A stretch of DNA of 64,000 nucleotides, from contig NZ_CP082301.1 in the NCBI RefSeq assembly GCF_019880305.1, positions 7,564,001 through 7,628,000 on the forward strand. Direction: 5' to 3'. The number at the start of each line of letters is the position of its first letter. Positions within the stretch are counted from its first letter, which is position 1. A program made the position numbers and the translations under genes. Source of the DNA: Streptomyces decoyicus (GTDB lineage Bacteria; Actinomycetota; Actinomycetes; Streptomycetales; Streptomycetaceae). Of this stretch, positions 1 to 9,148 are shown in pieces. The notes beneath the pieces were generated by a model that was not told the DNA's origin, made no database searches, and worked only from the letters and a program-made list of their open reading frames with translations.

Positions 1-202
1 CGGTGAGCGATACCGCCACCCGCCGGGGTTCGAGAATCCCGGCCGCCACTTCCGGCAGCAACGGCACATACAGAAAGTAGTCATGGGGGTTGAGGAGCAC
101 GATCTCGGCGGCTCCCTTGGCCAGCCGGGAGAGCGTGCGGGCACATTCGTAACCGGCGAAACCGGCTCCGACGATCACGATCCGAGGACGACGTCGCTGC
201 AC
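1..202 (-). CDS. Type II NADH dehydrogenase-like FAD oxidoreductase, N-terminal part only
   Basis: Only about 67 N-terminal residues are inside the window; the gene runs off the left edge. Reading from a GTG at 202 with GGGAG upstream gives a Rossmann start, IVIVGAGFAGYECARTL, with the dinucleotide-binding GxGxxG pattern. It is followed by LNPHDYFLYVPLLPEVAAG, typical of membrane-associated single-subunit NADH dehydrogenases (NDH-2, pfam Pyr_redox_2), which pass electrons from NADH to quinone. It lies just downstream of the formate dehydrogenase operon on the same strand and may be functionally related, but 163 bp separate them. The substrate assignment is inferred from N-terminal motifs only. 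Confidence 0.75.
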   Translation of the reverse strand, partial: MQRRRPRIVIVGAGFAGYECARTLSRLAKGAAEIVLLNPHDYFLYVPLLPEVAAGILEPRRVAVSLT

Positions 203-365
203 GTGGACTCCCGCGGTCGAGGGGGGTGCTCAAGCGCTGGGCCGCACGACGGTCACGGTCCGCTGTGGACGGACGGCCCGCGCAGATGCACCGGTCGAAG
301 AGGTCGTGCTCTGTCGGCTTACCGGTGAGCGGCCGGGTACACATCGTGGTGGCGCTTCGTTGTTC

Positions 366-1334
366 TCATTGTGACGGCAGCAGCCCTTGGGCGGCTCGTT
401 GAGGCAGGACCGTGTAGGCCGGGTCCTCGGCGGAGGCGAGGCCGGCCGCGAAGACGCCGAAGCGGGTGCAGGCCGAGCCGGCGAGGAGCGCCAGGCCGCC
501 CGCGACGGCCGCTGCGCGGCGGCGACGGCCCCCGAGCGCCGCCATGGCCGCGCCGCCGCCGATGAGCACCTGCGCACCGCGCAGCAGCCGGCCCGCCCGC
601 CCCTCCCGGTAGGTTTCCGCCACCATCCCCAGCCGCCGCTCGGCCGCCCGGACCGCCACCGAGTCCGCCACCGCGGCCAGGACGGCCGCGCAGCGGGCGG
701 GGGCGCTCTCCTGGACGGGGGCGAGAACGAGCGCCATACCGGACGCGGCGGCGGTCGCGGAGGCGGCGAAGAGGTACGGCAGCTCGCGGTGCGCGCCGTG
801 CCAGGCCGGTACGGCGGTGTCCGCGGCGAGCACGGCGGTGTAGGTGGCCACGGCCGGTCCCAGGACCGCGGCGGCCGCGGTGGCGGCGGCGCCGGCCCGT
901 GGCAGCCGGCCGGTGACCGCGCAGAGGGCCGCCGCACCGGCCGCCGGACCGTAGCCGCCGAGCAGCCATGAGCCCACGCTCATCGGCGAGGTCGGCTTCA
1001 GCACGCGCAGCATGTGGGCGAAGCGGGCCGGGCGGCCCAGGTCGTTGATGAGCGCGGCGGCGGAGAGGGACACGGCCGCCAGGGAGGACACCTTCATCGC
1101 GGCGGCCAGCGTCGGGCGGCCGGTCAGCTGGGCGCCCGCGGCGAGCACCGACCCGGCTCCCGCCAGACCGCCGAGGAAGAAGTATCCGGCGATGTCGCGG
1201 GCCGCCCAGGAGGGGGCTTTGATGACCGGCCGGCCGTAGTAGGAGCGGAACTCCGCCCGGGGGACCATGAGTTGCTCACCCTTGGGGCGGCGGTGCGAGC
1301 GGGTGCCGCCGCTGCGGGGTGCCTGGTCGGTCAT
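366..1334 (-). CDS. NrfD/PsrC-type membrane subunit of the formate dehydrogenase
   Basis: A 322-residue polytopic membrane protein with roughly eight hydrophobic segments, among them DIAGYFFLGGLAGAGSVLAAG and SVGSWLLGGYGPAAGAAAL. These resemble the NrfD/PsrC family of quinone-interacting membrane anchors of molybdopterin oxidoreductases. The ATG at 1334 overlaps the stop of the upstream ferredoxin subunit gene as ATGA, so translation is coupled. Such NrfD-type anchors replace the cytochrome b (FdoI) seen in E. coli. It is expected to hold the catalytic and iron-sulfur subunits at the membrane and hand electrons to menaquinone. A quinone site cannot be identified by eye. Confidence 0.85.
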   Translation of the reverse strand: MTDQAPRSGGTRSHRRPKGEQLMVPRAEFRSYYGRPVIKAPSWAARDIAGYFFLGGLAGAGSVLAAGAQLTGRPTLAAAMKVSSLAAVSLSAAALINDLGRPARFAHMLRVLKPTSPMSVGSWLLGGYGPAAGAAALCAVTGRLPRAGAAATAAAAVLGPAVATYTAVLAADTAVPAWHGAHRELPYLFAASATAAASGMALVLAPVQESAPARCAAVLAAVADSVAVRAAERRLGMVAETYREGRAGRLLRGAQVLIGGGAAMAALGGRRRRAAAVAGGLALLAGSACTRFGVFAAGLASAEDPAYTVLPQRAAQGLLPSQ

Positions 1335-2251
1335 CGTCGTACCTTCCTTTGCAGGAGCGTCGGCAGCGCGCAGGAGAGGGCGATACCGCCCGCCAACGAC
1401 AGTGCCGCCGCGCCGGCGTGCTTCCACATCGCGGGCAGGTCCCGGGTGGTGACCACCGGGTCGGGTGGCAGCCCGTACACCTCGGGTTCGTCGAGCAGCA
1501 GGAAGAACGCCCCGTCGCCGCCGACCCCGTCCTCGGGATCGTGGCCGTAGAGCCGGGCGTCGGCCACGCCCGCCGCATGCAGCTGGTCGACCCGCAGGGC
1601 CGCGCGGGCGCGCAGTTCGTCGAGCGGGCCGAACTGGATCGACTCGGTCGGGCACGCCTTGGCGCAGGCCGGCTCCAGCCCGGCGCCCAGCCGGTCGTAG
1701 CACAGGGTGCACTTGAAGGCCCGGCCGTCGGACGGGCGTTGGTCGATGACGCCGTAGGGGCAGGCCGGGACGCAGTAGCCGCAGCCGTTGCAGATGTCCT
1801 CCTGGACCACGACGGTGCCGAACTCGGTACGGAAGAGCGAGCCCGTCGGGCAGACGTCGAGGCAGGCGGCATGGGTGCAGTGCTTGCAGACGTCGGAGGA
1901 CATCAGCCAGCGGAACTCGCCGCCCGCCGGGGCGGCATCCGTGGCGAGGGGGAGTTGCGTACGGCCCTCGGGTGCGGGCACCGCCGGCGCGGCCGGTGGC
2001 GCCGACTGCTCGATGAAGGCCACATGACGCCAGGTCGAGGCGCCGAGGCCCCCGGTGTTGTCGTACGACATGCCGGTGAGGGACAGTCCGTCCTCCGGGA
2101 TCGCGTTCCACTCCTTGCACGCCACCTCGCACGCCTTGCAGCCGATACAGACGGAGGTGTCGGTGAAGAACCCCACGCGCGGCGGGGCATCGGCATGCCC
2201 GGCATCGCCGGCCGGGTCCGGCTCCGGGCCGCTGAGCAGGCTGTCGGTCAT
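1331..2251 (-). CDS. fdoH: Formate dehydrogenase iron-sulfur (beta) subunit
   Basis: A 306-residue ferredoxin-type subunit with four [4Fe-4S] motifs. The first, CIGCKACEVACKEWN, starts at Cys35. The others are CKHCTHAACLDVCP, CNGCGYCVPACPYG and a final CTLC...CAKACP. A C-terminal hydrophobic helix followed by basic residues matches the single membrane anchor of FdnH/FdoH-type subunits. It carries electrons from the molybdenum subunit to the membrane. The start ATG at 2251 overlaps the stop of the alpha-subunit gene (ATGA), and its own stop overlaps the NrfD gene in the same way, so the three genes form one coupled unit. Confidence 0.92.
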   Translation of the reverse strand: MTDSLLSGPEPDPAGDAGHADAPPRVGFFTDTSVCIGCKACEVACKEWNAIPEDGLSLTGMSYDNTGGLGASTWRHVAFIEQSAPPAAPAVPAPEGRTQLPLATDAAPAGGEFRWLMSSDVCKHCTHAACLDVCPTGSLFRTEFGTVVVQEDICNGCGYCVPACPYGVIDQRPSDGRAFKCTLCYDRLGAGLEPACAKACPTESIQFGPLDELRARAALRVDQLHAAGVADARLYGHDPEDGVGGDGAFFLLLDEPEVYGLPPDPVVTTRDLPAMWKHAGAAALSLAGGIALSCALPTLLQRKVRR

Positions 2252-5200
2252 GACCGGTGGTCCTTTCCGGTGTGCTCGGTGATGCCCGCGCGCCGCCGGT
2301 AGTCGGCCACCAGGCGGGGAAGCGCGGGGCCGCGCGGCCGCCGCCCCGGCCGGATGTCGGCGGTGAGGGCCTTGTCCTCCTGGATATGGGAGTTGGGGTC
2401 CAGTGCGATGGCGACCAGCTCGTTCGCCGCGTCGCCGGTGACGATCCCGTTGGGCCCCCAGTGGAACGGCAGCCCGATCTGGTGCACCGTGCGGCCGTGC
2501 ACCGTCAGCGTCCTGATGCGGTCGGTGACCGCCACCCGGGCCTCGATGGCGTTGCGGGCGGTGATGATCGTGGCCCATCCGTTGTGCTCCAGACCGCGCT
2601 CCGCGGCGAGCCGCGGTGACACCTCGCAGAACAACTCGGGCTGCAGCTCGGCCAGATGGGGCGACCAACGGCTCATCCCGCCCGCCGTGAAGTGCTCGGT
2701 GAGACGGTGGGTGGTCAGCACGAACGGATAGACCTCGGCGCCCGGTTCGTCGCCGCTGGGGTGGTAGCGGTTGCCTTCGCGGAAGTAGAGCTGCTTGGTG
2801 GGGGACCGCGGGCGGTCGGGGTAGAGGGCGTTGGGGAACGGGGAGTCCTGCGGCTCGTAGTGCGTGGGCAGCGGCCCGTCGTGCAGCCCGGCCGGTACGT
2901 AGAGCCAGCCCTTGCCGTCCGCCTGCATGATGAAGGGGTCGTCGCCGCGCAGGGCGTCGGGTCCCATGGCGCCCGTCGGCGGTACGTGGTCCGGGGCCCG
3001 GTCGGGAACGAAGTCGGCGACGTCATGGCCGGTCCAGTGCCCGTCGTCGGCGTCCCACCAGACATAGGCCTTGCGCGCGCTCCAGGGACTGCCGTCGGGG
3101 GCGGCCGAGGCCCGGTTGTAGAGGATCCGCCGGTTCGCGGGCCAGGCCCAGGCCCATCGTGCGGCGACCCAGTCCTGCTCGGTGTGCGGGGTGCGGCGGG
3201 CGGCCTGGTTGACACCGTCCGCGAAGACCCCGCAGTAGATCCAGCAGCCGCACCGGGTCGAACCGTCGTCCTTGAGCTCCGTGTACGCGCTCAGCGGCGC
3301 CCCGTCGGGACCGTGCCCGTTGATCTCGGCCAGCACGGCCGCCGCCACCGGCTCCCGGAGCGGCCCCTCCACCGGGTAGTCCCAGGTCAGGTCCTGGATC
3401 ATCCGGTCCATCGGATCGGTGGACGCCGCCAGCTTCTCCTTGATGCGCCGGCCCAGGTGGTACATGAACCACAGATCACTGCGCGCGTCGCCCTGCGGCT
3501 CGACGGCGGCATGGTGCCACTGGAGCCAGCGGTTGGTGTTGGTGAAGGAACCGGACTTCTCGGTGTGGGCGGCCGCCGGGAGGAAGAACACCTCCGTCCC
3601 GATGTCCTCGGTGCGCAGTTCGCCGGTCTCGGTCTCGGGGCCGTCCTGCCACCAGGTCGCCGACTCGATGAGGGAGAAGTCGCGGACCACCAGCCAGTCC
3701 AGGTTGGCCATCCCCAGCCGCTGCAACCGGGTGTTGGCGGAGCCGACGGCCGGATTCTCACCGAACAGGAAGTAGCCCTTGCAGACGCCGTCCAGTTGGG
3801 CGAGCACGGTGTCGTAGGTGCTGTGCGAGCCGGTCAGCCGCGGCAGATGGTCGAAGCAGAAGTCGTTGTCGGCAGTGGCCGCGTCGCCGTAGTAGGCCTT
3901 GAGCAGACTGACGAAGTACGCCCGCATCTCGCCCCAGAAACCCTTGTCGGTACGGCTCGCCGCGACAAAGGTGTCGAAGTCCTCGTGGGCGTGCGCATGC
4001 GGCATCGGCAGATAGCCGGGCAGCAGGTTGAAGAGCGTGGGGATGTCGCTGGAGCCCTGGATGGACGCGTGGCCGCGCAGCGCCTGGATACCGCCGCCGG
4101 GGCGCCCGATGTTCCCCAGCAGAAGCTGGAGCACACTGGCCGCCCGGATGAACTGGGAGCCGGTCGCATGCTGGGTCCAGCCCACCGCGTAGACGAACGC
4201 GCTGGTGCGCTCGCGCCCGGAATTCCTTGTCAGCGCCTCGCACACCTGCAAGAACGTCTCGCGTGGCACCCCACAGGTCCGCTCGACCATCTCGGGGGTG
4301 TAGCGGGCGTAGTGCCGCTTGAGGATCTGGTAGACGCAGCGGGGGTGTTGCAGCGTCGGGTCCTGCGGTGCGCGGGGGTGGGCCTGGGGGCCGCCCGCCC
4401 CATGCGTCTCGGCGTGACCCGGCACCACCTGCGGCTCGGCCGTGCTGTCCCGGAGGCGCTGGTCGTGCAGCTGCTCGACGTCGCCCGCCGGCGCCTGGAC
4501 GTCGGTGCCTTCGTACTGCCAGCTCTCGGGGTCGTATTGCCGCCGCTCCTCGTCCAGGCCGGAGAAGACGCCGTCGAGATCCTCGGTGTCGCGGAAGTCC
4601 TCGCGGACCAGGGTGGCGGCGTTCGTATAGGCGAGGACGTACTCCCGGAAGTCCTTCTCCTCGCTCAGGACGTGATGGATGATCCCGCCGAGGAAGGCGA
4701 TGTCGCTGCCCGCCCGGATCGGCACATGCAGATCGCACAGGGCGCTGGTACGGGTGAAGCGCGGATCGACATGAATGATCCGGGCACCCCTGGCCTTGGC
4801 CTCCATGACCCACTGGAAGCCGACCGGGTGCGCCTCGGCGAAATTGGAGCCCTCGATGACGATGCAGTCCGCGTGCTGGAGATCCTGCATGAAGGTGGTC
4901 GCCCCGCCGCGCCCGAACGAGGTACCGAGGCCGGCGACCGTGGAGCTGTGGCACACCCGGGCCTGATTCTCCACCTGGATCACGCCGAGGCCGGTCAGCA
5001 ACTTCTTGATCAGGTAGTTCTCCTCGTTGTCGAGGGTCGCGCCGCCCAGGCTGGCGATGCCGAGCGTCCGGGCGACCCGCCGGCCGTCCTCCTCCCACTG
5101 CCAGGTGTCACGGCGCAGCTTGATCACCCGCTCGGCGATCATGTCCATGGCGGTGTCGAGGTCCAGCGGCTCCCACTCGGTCCCGTAAGGGCGCCGGTAG

Positions 5201-5517
5201 AGCACCTGATGGCGCCGTGACGGGCCCGTCGTCAGCTGAAGCGTCGCCGCCCCCTTGGGGCACAGCCGCCCCCTGCTGATCGGGGAGGCGGGATCCCCCT
5301 CGATCTGCACCACCCGTTCGTCCTTGACGTACACCTGCTGGGCGCAGCCGACCGCGCAGTACGGGCAGACCGAGGCCACGACGCGGTCGGCGGTGTCCGT
5401 GCGCGGCCGCAGCTCCTCGGTGCGCCGGGACATCGCGGCGCGCCCCCGGCCCAGCGGGTCCTCGCCCCTGAGCTGCCGGTACGCGGGCCAGTCGCGGAGC
5501 AGCCGGCCTACGCCCAT
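2248..5517 (-). CDS. fdoG: Formate dehydrogenase molybdopterin (alpha) subunit, cysteine form
   Basis: A 1089-residue molybdopterin oxidoreductase of the FdnG/FdoG type, oxidising formate to CO2. N-terminal [4Fe-4S] ligands are Cys51, Cys54, Cys58 and Cys86 (CPYCAVGC, then RGRLCPKG). The residue that is selenocysteine in E. coli FdnG is Cys189 here (NQARVCHSSTVAGLG; codon TGC), followed by the conserved His190. EAHPVGFQWVMEAKARGA and VDPRFTRTSA are family motifs. I start it at ATG 5517 because GGGAGGA lies just upstream and the residues after it are colinear with relatives as I remember them. No twin-arginine signal is visible, so the catalytic site is probably cytoplasmic, unlike FdnG. Confidence 0.93.
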   Translation of the reverse strand: MGVGRLLRDWPAYRQLRGEDPLGRGRAAMSRRTEELRPRTDTADRVVASVCPYCAVGCAQQVYVKDERVVQIEGDPASPISRGRLCPKGAATLQLTTGPSRRHQVLYRRPYGTEWEPLDLDTAMDMIAERVIKLRRDTWQWEEDGRRVARTLGIASLGGATLDNEENYLIKKLLTGLGVIQVENQARVCHSSTVAGLGTSFGRGGATTFMQDLQHADCIVIEGSNFAEAHPVGFQWVMEAKARGARIIHVDPRFTRTSALCDLHVPIRAGSDIAFLGGIIHHVLSEEKDFREYVLAYTNAATLVREDFRDTEDLDGVFSGLDEERRQYDPESWQYEGTDVQAPAGDVEQLHDQRLRDSTAEPQVVPGHAETHGAGGPQAHPRAPQDPTLQHPRCVYQILKRHYARYTPEMVERTCGVPRETFLQVCEALTRNSGRERTSAFVYAVGWTQHATGSQFIRAASVLQLLLGNIGRPGGGIQALRGHASIQGSSDIPTLFNLLPGYLPMPHAHAHEDFDTFVAASRTDKGFWGEMRAYFVSLLKAYYGDAATADNDFCFDHLPRLTGSHSTYDTVLAQLDGVCKGYFLFGENPAVGSANTRLQRLGMANLDWLVVRDFSLIESATWWQDGPETETGELRTEDIGTEVFFLPAAAHTEKSGSFTNTNRWLQWHHAAVEPQGDARSDLWFMYHLGRRIKEKLAASTDPMDRMIQDLTWDYPVEGPLREPVAAAVLAEINGHGPDGAPLSAYTELKDDGSTRCGCWIYCGVFADGVNQAARRTPHTEQDWVAARWAWAWPANRRILYNRASAAPDGSPWSARKAYVWWDADDGHWTGHDVADFVPDRAPDHVPPTGAMGPDALRGDDPFIMQADGKGWLYVPAGLHDGPLPTHYEPQDSPFPNALYPDRPRSPTKQLYFREGNRYHPSGDEPGAEVYPFVLTTHRLTEHFTAGGMSRWSPHLAELQPELFCEVSPRLAAERGLEHNGWATIITARNAIEARVAVTDRIRTLTVHGRTVHQIGLPFHWGPNGIVTGDAANELVAIALDPNSHIQEDKALTADIRPGRRPRGPALPRLVADYRRRAGITEHTGKDHRS

Positions 5518-5716
5518 GGTTCCTCCCACGCCTCGATTCGAGCGGTATGCCTCCAAACTCCCTCCCGTGGGCTCCGTCTGCTCCCCGGCAGGCCTGTTAC
5601 TGACCCAACCGGGCACTAGAAGGGGCGCGGGCGGCGGCGCGTCCGCACATGCGCCGCAGGCCGCCGCGCGCGACAGTGAGAGATGCGGCCATCGGCACGA
5701 AGGGCAGGCGGGGCAC

Positions 5717-6343
5717 GTGGGTGGCAAGGACGGGCTGACGCCGTACCGCGGGAAACGGCACTTCGACCGGACGCGCGAGCCACCGGGCACCCGGACCTCC
5801 ACCGGCGAGGCGCCGGCCTTCGTCGTGCAGATCCACGACGCGAGCACCTTGCACTTCGACTTCCGGCTGGAGGCCGACGGTGTGCTGAAGTCCTGGTCCG
5901 TGCCCAAGGGCCCGTCCGCCGACCCGCACGACAAGCGGCTGGCGATGCCCACCGAGGACCATCCGCTGGAGTACCTCGCGTTCGAGGGGGTCATTCCGGC
6001 GGGGGAGTACGGCGCGGGCACCGTGATCGTCTGGGACCGGGGCACCTATCGCCCGCTGCCCCGGAAGAAGAAGGGCCGCGCCCTCTCGTTCGGCCAGGCG
6101 CTGGCGGACGGACACGCCTCCTTCTGGCTCGACGGCGGCAAACTCCACGGTGGCTACGCCCTCACCCGCTTCCGTACCGGCGGGCGCCCCGGAGAACGGG
6201 AGGCCTGGCTGCTGGTGAAGGAGAACGACGACCGGGCCGGCCGGCGCGGCACCCCCGACCCGCGGCGGGCCCGGTCCGTGCTCAGCGGGCGGACCCTGAA
6301 GCAGATCGCCGCCGAGGAGGCCGCGGGGCGCGGAGCGGCCTGA
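5717..6343 (+). CDS. Stand-alone LigD-type 3'-phosphoesterase domain protein
   Basis: A 208-residue protein made up almost entirely of the DNA ligase D 3'-phosphoesterase domain. It has FVVQIHDASTLHFDFRLE, LKSWSVPKGPS, RLAMPTEDHPLEYLAFEGVI and GTVIVWDRGTY; the His and Asp residues of the first and third motifs are the expected metal and catalytic ligands. In LigD this domain trims 3' ends during non-homologous end joining. Here no ligase or polymerase domain is attached, as is common in actinobacteria. The start is taken at GTG 5717 because the preceding in-frame sequence lacks domain similarity, though its ribosome site is weak. The product probably acts on damaged DNA ends. Confidence 0.88.
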   Translation: MGGKDGLTPYRGKRHFDRTREPPGTRTSTGEAPAFVVQIHDASTLHFDFRLEADGVLKSWSVPKGPSADPHDKRLAMPTEDHPLEYLAFEGVIPAGEYGAGTVIVWDRGTYRPLPRKKKGRALSFGQALADGHASFWLDGGKLHGGYALTRFRTGGRPGEREAWLLVKENDDRAGRRGTPDPRRARSVLSGRTLKQIAAEEAAGRGAA

Positions 6344-6457
6344 TGGGCAAGGTCAGAGGCCTTCTGGAAGCCCTGCCGACCACGCAGCGGTGGCTGCCGC
6401 GGCCCGCGGACGCGGTCCGGGAGAAGCCCGCCCAGGGCCGACGAGAGGACGGCTGCC

Positions 6458-6705
6458 ATGTCGGCAAAGGCTCTCATCGTGATCGATATGCTCAATTCCT
6501 ACGAGCACGAAGACATGAAGGCGTGGAGATTCTTCATATCCGATGACGCTCGGATATCTGCTGCTGTCTGCTGCGCCGGCACGGTATCGACGCCATCACC
6601 CTCGTGCTCTGTGGCCAGACGACCGGAACAATGTGTGCGCGTGTGCGCTGTTCGACGCTCGGAATTCTTCCGACGGTACTGCCGAATCCGGCCCGCCGGA
6701 GGGGC
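6458..6705 (+). pseudogene. Isochorismatase-family cysteine hydrolase relic
   Basis: The first 19 codons (MSAKALIVIDMLNSYEHED) are the intact N-terminus of an isochorismatase-like hydrolase. About 60 bases later, LLRRHGIDAITLVLCGQTTG appears from 6568 in another frame. The catalytic-Cys motif EQCVRVCA then follows in the first frame (from 6626), and ALFDAR in the third. Intact relatives have these blocks in order (GQxTEQCVxxxALDA) but about 100 residues between the first two, so there is a large internal deletion plus at least two frameshifts. It follows the phosphoesterase gene and was probably a neighbour in the same operon. Confidence 0.8.
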
Positions 6706-7188
6706 CTAACCGCTCTCCGGCTCCCCGTCCCCCGCATTGTCACGGGCGATATGCACCGCCGCCTCCTCCGCCGATGCGGCTCCGCCGTCGATACCGACGT
6801 CCCGGGCGGAAATGTCGTTGCTGCCCCCGCGCCAGAAACCCTCGTCGGAGCCCACGAGACGCCCCGCCCGCTCGTCACCGCATTCGAGGTCCGTGGGTTC
6901 ACCGACCCCGCCCGGCAGGTCGCCGATACCGTCGCCGTCGGGTGCGCAGACGTCCGGTACCTCCACGGCCAGCCGATGGTCGAGCGTCTCGCGGTCGTGC
7001 AGTTCCTGCGCGGTGGTCCCGTCGTGATTCACCACGAAGGGCCGCTCCGGAGGCGAATAGCCCGTGTCCAGCGTCTGATCGAGATCCGGCTCGTCCAGGG
7101 CGTCCTCCATGTCGAGGTCGTTGGGGTTGTCCTGGGGATCGGATCTGGGCGGCTGGTAGACCTCGTCGCCCATCGACTCGTCGGACAT
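6706..7188 (-). CDS. DUF5709 family acidic protein
   Basis: A 160-residue, very acidic, probably poorly structured protein. It matches the DUF5709 pattern as I recall it: MSDESMGDEVYQP at the N-terminus, YSPPERPFVVNHDGTTAQE in the middle, and DVGIDGGAASAEEAAVHI near the C-terminus. The family is widespread in Streptomyces and has no established function. It reads toward the isochorismatase relic and lies with a DUF2795 protein and an aeRF1-like protein in what looks like a stress-related gene group; that grouping is inference. Confidence 0.85.
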   Translation of the reverse strand: MSDESMGDEVYQPPRSDPQDNPNDLDMEDALDEPDLDQTLDTGYSPPERPFVVNHDGTTAQELHDRETLDHRLAVEVPDVCAPDGDGIGDLPGGVGEPTDLECGDERAGRLVGSDEGFWRGGSNDISARDVGIDGGAASAEEAAVHIARDNAGDGEPESG

Positions 7189-7302
7189 GACCGCCCTCCC
7201 TCTTCCCGTCCGGTGGCCCGGCCGCGGGGTGCGGCTGGTGCCTGTACGACCAATTGTCCGCCTCCTGGTGCCTGGCGGCAGCGCCAGGAGACGGAGCCGG
7301 GC

Positions 7303-7719
7303 TCAGGCGCGCCGGTGTTCGGTCGCGATGCCGACGGCCTCGGCGATGCTCTGCACATTGCCGAACCGCTCGTGTGCGGGCAGCCGCTCGGCCATGGCGA
7401 CCAGCCGGTCCGGTGCGTTGTTCTGCCGAAGGGTCTCGATAACCGAGTTCTTGTCGGCCGGATACAGGCTTCGCCCGAGGTGCTGGGCGAGTTCGGAGCG
7501 CAGCCCGACGTCCTGCTCGGTCATACCGCTCGGCGTGCCGCCCCTGAAGTCGCTCTCGGGGGACCATGCCGCCACCGGCTGGTCCTCTCCCGCCGGCTGG
7601 AGTTCATGCTCCTCATCGGTCCGCAGGGAGCGCTCGGCCGTCATCTGCCCCCGCAGCTGCTTCTTCATGACGTCATCCCGGGCGGGGCCGGTCTTGTCCG
7701 TGCCGTGTTCCATCACCAT
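7303..7719 (-). CDS. DUF2795 domain protein
   Basis: A 138-residue protein whose C-terminal half is a DUF2795 domain (LGRSLYPADKNSVIETLRQN, then AMAERLPAHERFGNVQSIAEAVG). The N-terminal half is charged and low in complexity. The ATG at 7719 has GGAGG five bases upstream; a second ATG two codons later is possible. DUF2795 proteins are small helical proteins of unknown role found across actinobacteria, often next to stress genes. It is divergent from the aeRF1-like gene at 8009. Confidence 0.83.
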   Translation of the reverse strand: MVMEHGTDKTGPARDDVMKKQLRGQMTAERSLRTDEEHELQPAGEDQPVAAWSPESDFRGGTPSGMTEQDVGLRSELAQHLGRSLYPADKNSVIETLRQNNAPDRLVAMAERLPAHERFGNVQSIAEAVGIATEHRRA

Positions 7720-8008
7720 GGGTGCCTCCGGCTCTACGGGTCCGGTGGACCCGACGCGTTACTCCCAGTTTCCCTGGTCCCCCAGCCCTAACAACCCGGC
7801 GGCGGCTGTTTCAAGCGTGCATACGGAAACCGTACGGGCATGCGCGGAACGTGACGGCAGATGCATATGCCCGTCATGCATACGCCTTTCGGGAACGGGA
7901 ATTCGTAGGTCAGCCCACCGCATACCGATGACAGCCGGCCACACCGATGACAGCCCCTCGCTCAACGGGAGAATCCGCGGAATCCGAGGAAGCCAAGGAG
8001 GCAGCACT

Positions 8009-9148
8009 ATGCGACTCTCGCTCCTGAAACCGGTTATCGACCGGCCGGGCCCCTGGGCATCCGTCTATGCCACTATCCCGCACAGCACCGAGGACGCCGC
8101 AAAACAACAAGAGTTGACGGCAAGCGCCACCACGGCGCAGTTGTTCGCGCTCGGCGCGGACGAGGCCACCTGTGGTGCGGTGCACGAGGCACTGCTCACG
8201 GGGCGCGGTGGCGAGAGCGGGGCGCACGCCGGGCGGGCGCTGTTCGCCGCCCACGGTGCGGTCGTGCTCGACACCCCGCTTCCCGGCCCCCCGGCCTTCC
8301 CTTTCGCGGCCTGGGGTCCGGTGCCCCGGGTCACCCCTTTGCTGGCGGCGATCGGCGATGACCCCGTCTGTCTCGTGGTCCGCCTGGACCGGGCCGGAGC
8401 GGACTTCGCGGTCCTCGGCCAACGCGGCACCGAGGACGCCGGCCGGGTCAGCGGCGCCGCCCGGCCCCTCCACCGCACCTCGTCGGGCGACCCGTCCGAA
8501 CGGCACTTCCAGGCCAAGGTGGAGAACACCTGGGAGCACAACGCCGGAGAGATCGCCGACGCGGTGCGCGAGGCGTTCGAGAAGAGCGGCGCCGAGGCCG
8601 TCCTCCTGATCGGGGAGGCGCGTGAGCGCCACTCGGTACACGACAAGCTGCCCGAACCGCTGCGCGCCCTCACCTACGAGAGCGAGCACGGCGGGCGGGC
8701 GCCCGGAGCCGAGAGCGCCCTGGTGGACCGGGACATCGCCCACGTCAGGGCGGTCCAGGAACGCGAACATGTCGCGCAGGTGGCGGACCGCTTCCGCACG
8801 GGCGCCGGACCCGGCAACAAGAGCGCCCCGCACGCCGCCGCAGGCATCCCCGCCCTGGTCGAAGCGGCCCGGGAACACCGGATCGACACGCTGCTGGTCA
8901 GTCCGCACGGCGCGGACATCGCCCGGCAGGTCTGGGTCGGCTCGGACGCGGACCAACTCGCCGTACGCGGCACGGAGTTGACGTATCTGGGCGAGGAGCA
9001 TCCGGCCGCCGCACGGGCGGATGACGCCCTGGTGCGCTCGGCGGCCGCGACCGGCGCCGACATCGTGGTGGTCCGTGACCCCGAGCGGGCACCGTCCGGC
9101 GGGCTCGGCGCCATCCTGCGCGGGACCGGAAAAACGGCACCGGAGTGA
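8009..9148 (+). CDS. Bacterial aeRF1-like protein (baeRF family 2, Rv2629/Balon type)
   Basis: A 379-residue protein with an excellent AAGGAGG site. It resembles the baeRF family 2 proteins (mycobacterial Rv2629-like), bacterial relatives of archaeal/eukaryotic release factor eRF1. Diagnostic stretches are HFQAKVENTWEHNAGEIADA, a middle segment AEAVLLIGEARERHSV, a polar loop TGAGPGNKSAPH, and the late motif GIPALVEAAREHRIDTLLVS. Members of this family have been reported as ribosome hibernation factors (Balon in Psychrobacter, with mycobacterial homologues), binding the A site of idle or translating ribosomes. No GGQ release motif is seen. A hibernation role here is inferred from family membership. 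Confidence 0.78.
   Translation: MRLSLLKPVIDRPGPWASVYATIPHSTEDAAKQQELTASATTAQLFALGADEATCGAVHEALLTGRGGESGAHAGRALFAAHGAVVLDTPLPGPPAFPFAAWGPVPRVTPLLAAIGDDPVCLVVRLDRAGADFAVLGQRGTEDAGRVSGAARPLHRTSSGDPSERHFQAKVENTWEHNAGEIADAVREAFEKSGAEAVLLIGEARERHSVHDKLPEPLRALTYESEHGGRAPGAESALVDRDIAHVRAVQEREHVAQVADRFRTGAGPGNKSAPHAAAGIPALVEAAREHRIDTLLVSPHGADIARQVWVGSDADQLAVRGTELTYLGEEHPAAARADDALVRSAAATGADIVVVRDPERAPSGGLGAILRGTGKTAPE

Noticed and set aside
4999..5010. Selenocysteine insertion in the formate dehydrogenase
   Set aside because: The codon at the catalytic position (residue 189) is TGC, an ordinary cysteine codon, so no SECIS element is needed.
2656..5220. Long open frame on the plus strand opposite the formate dehydrogenase alpha gene
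   Set aside because: It is an antisense shadow produced by high GC third positions; composition is low in hydrophobic structure and no family motif is seen, while the minus strand has a full FdnG-type protein.
6343..6546. Short frame beginning in the TGATG after the LigD-type phosphoesterase
   Set aside because: No recognisable motif, and its second half overlaps the isochorismatase relic in another frame; the relic explains the sequence better.
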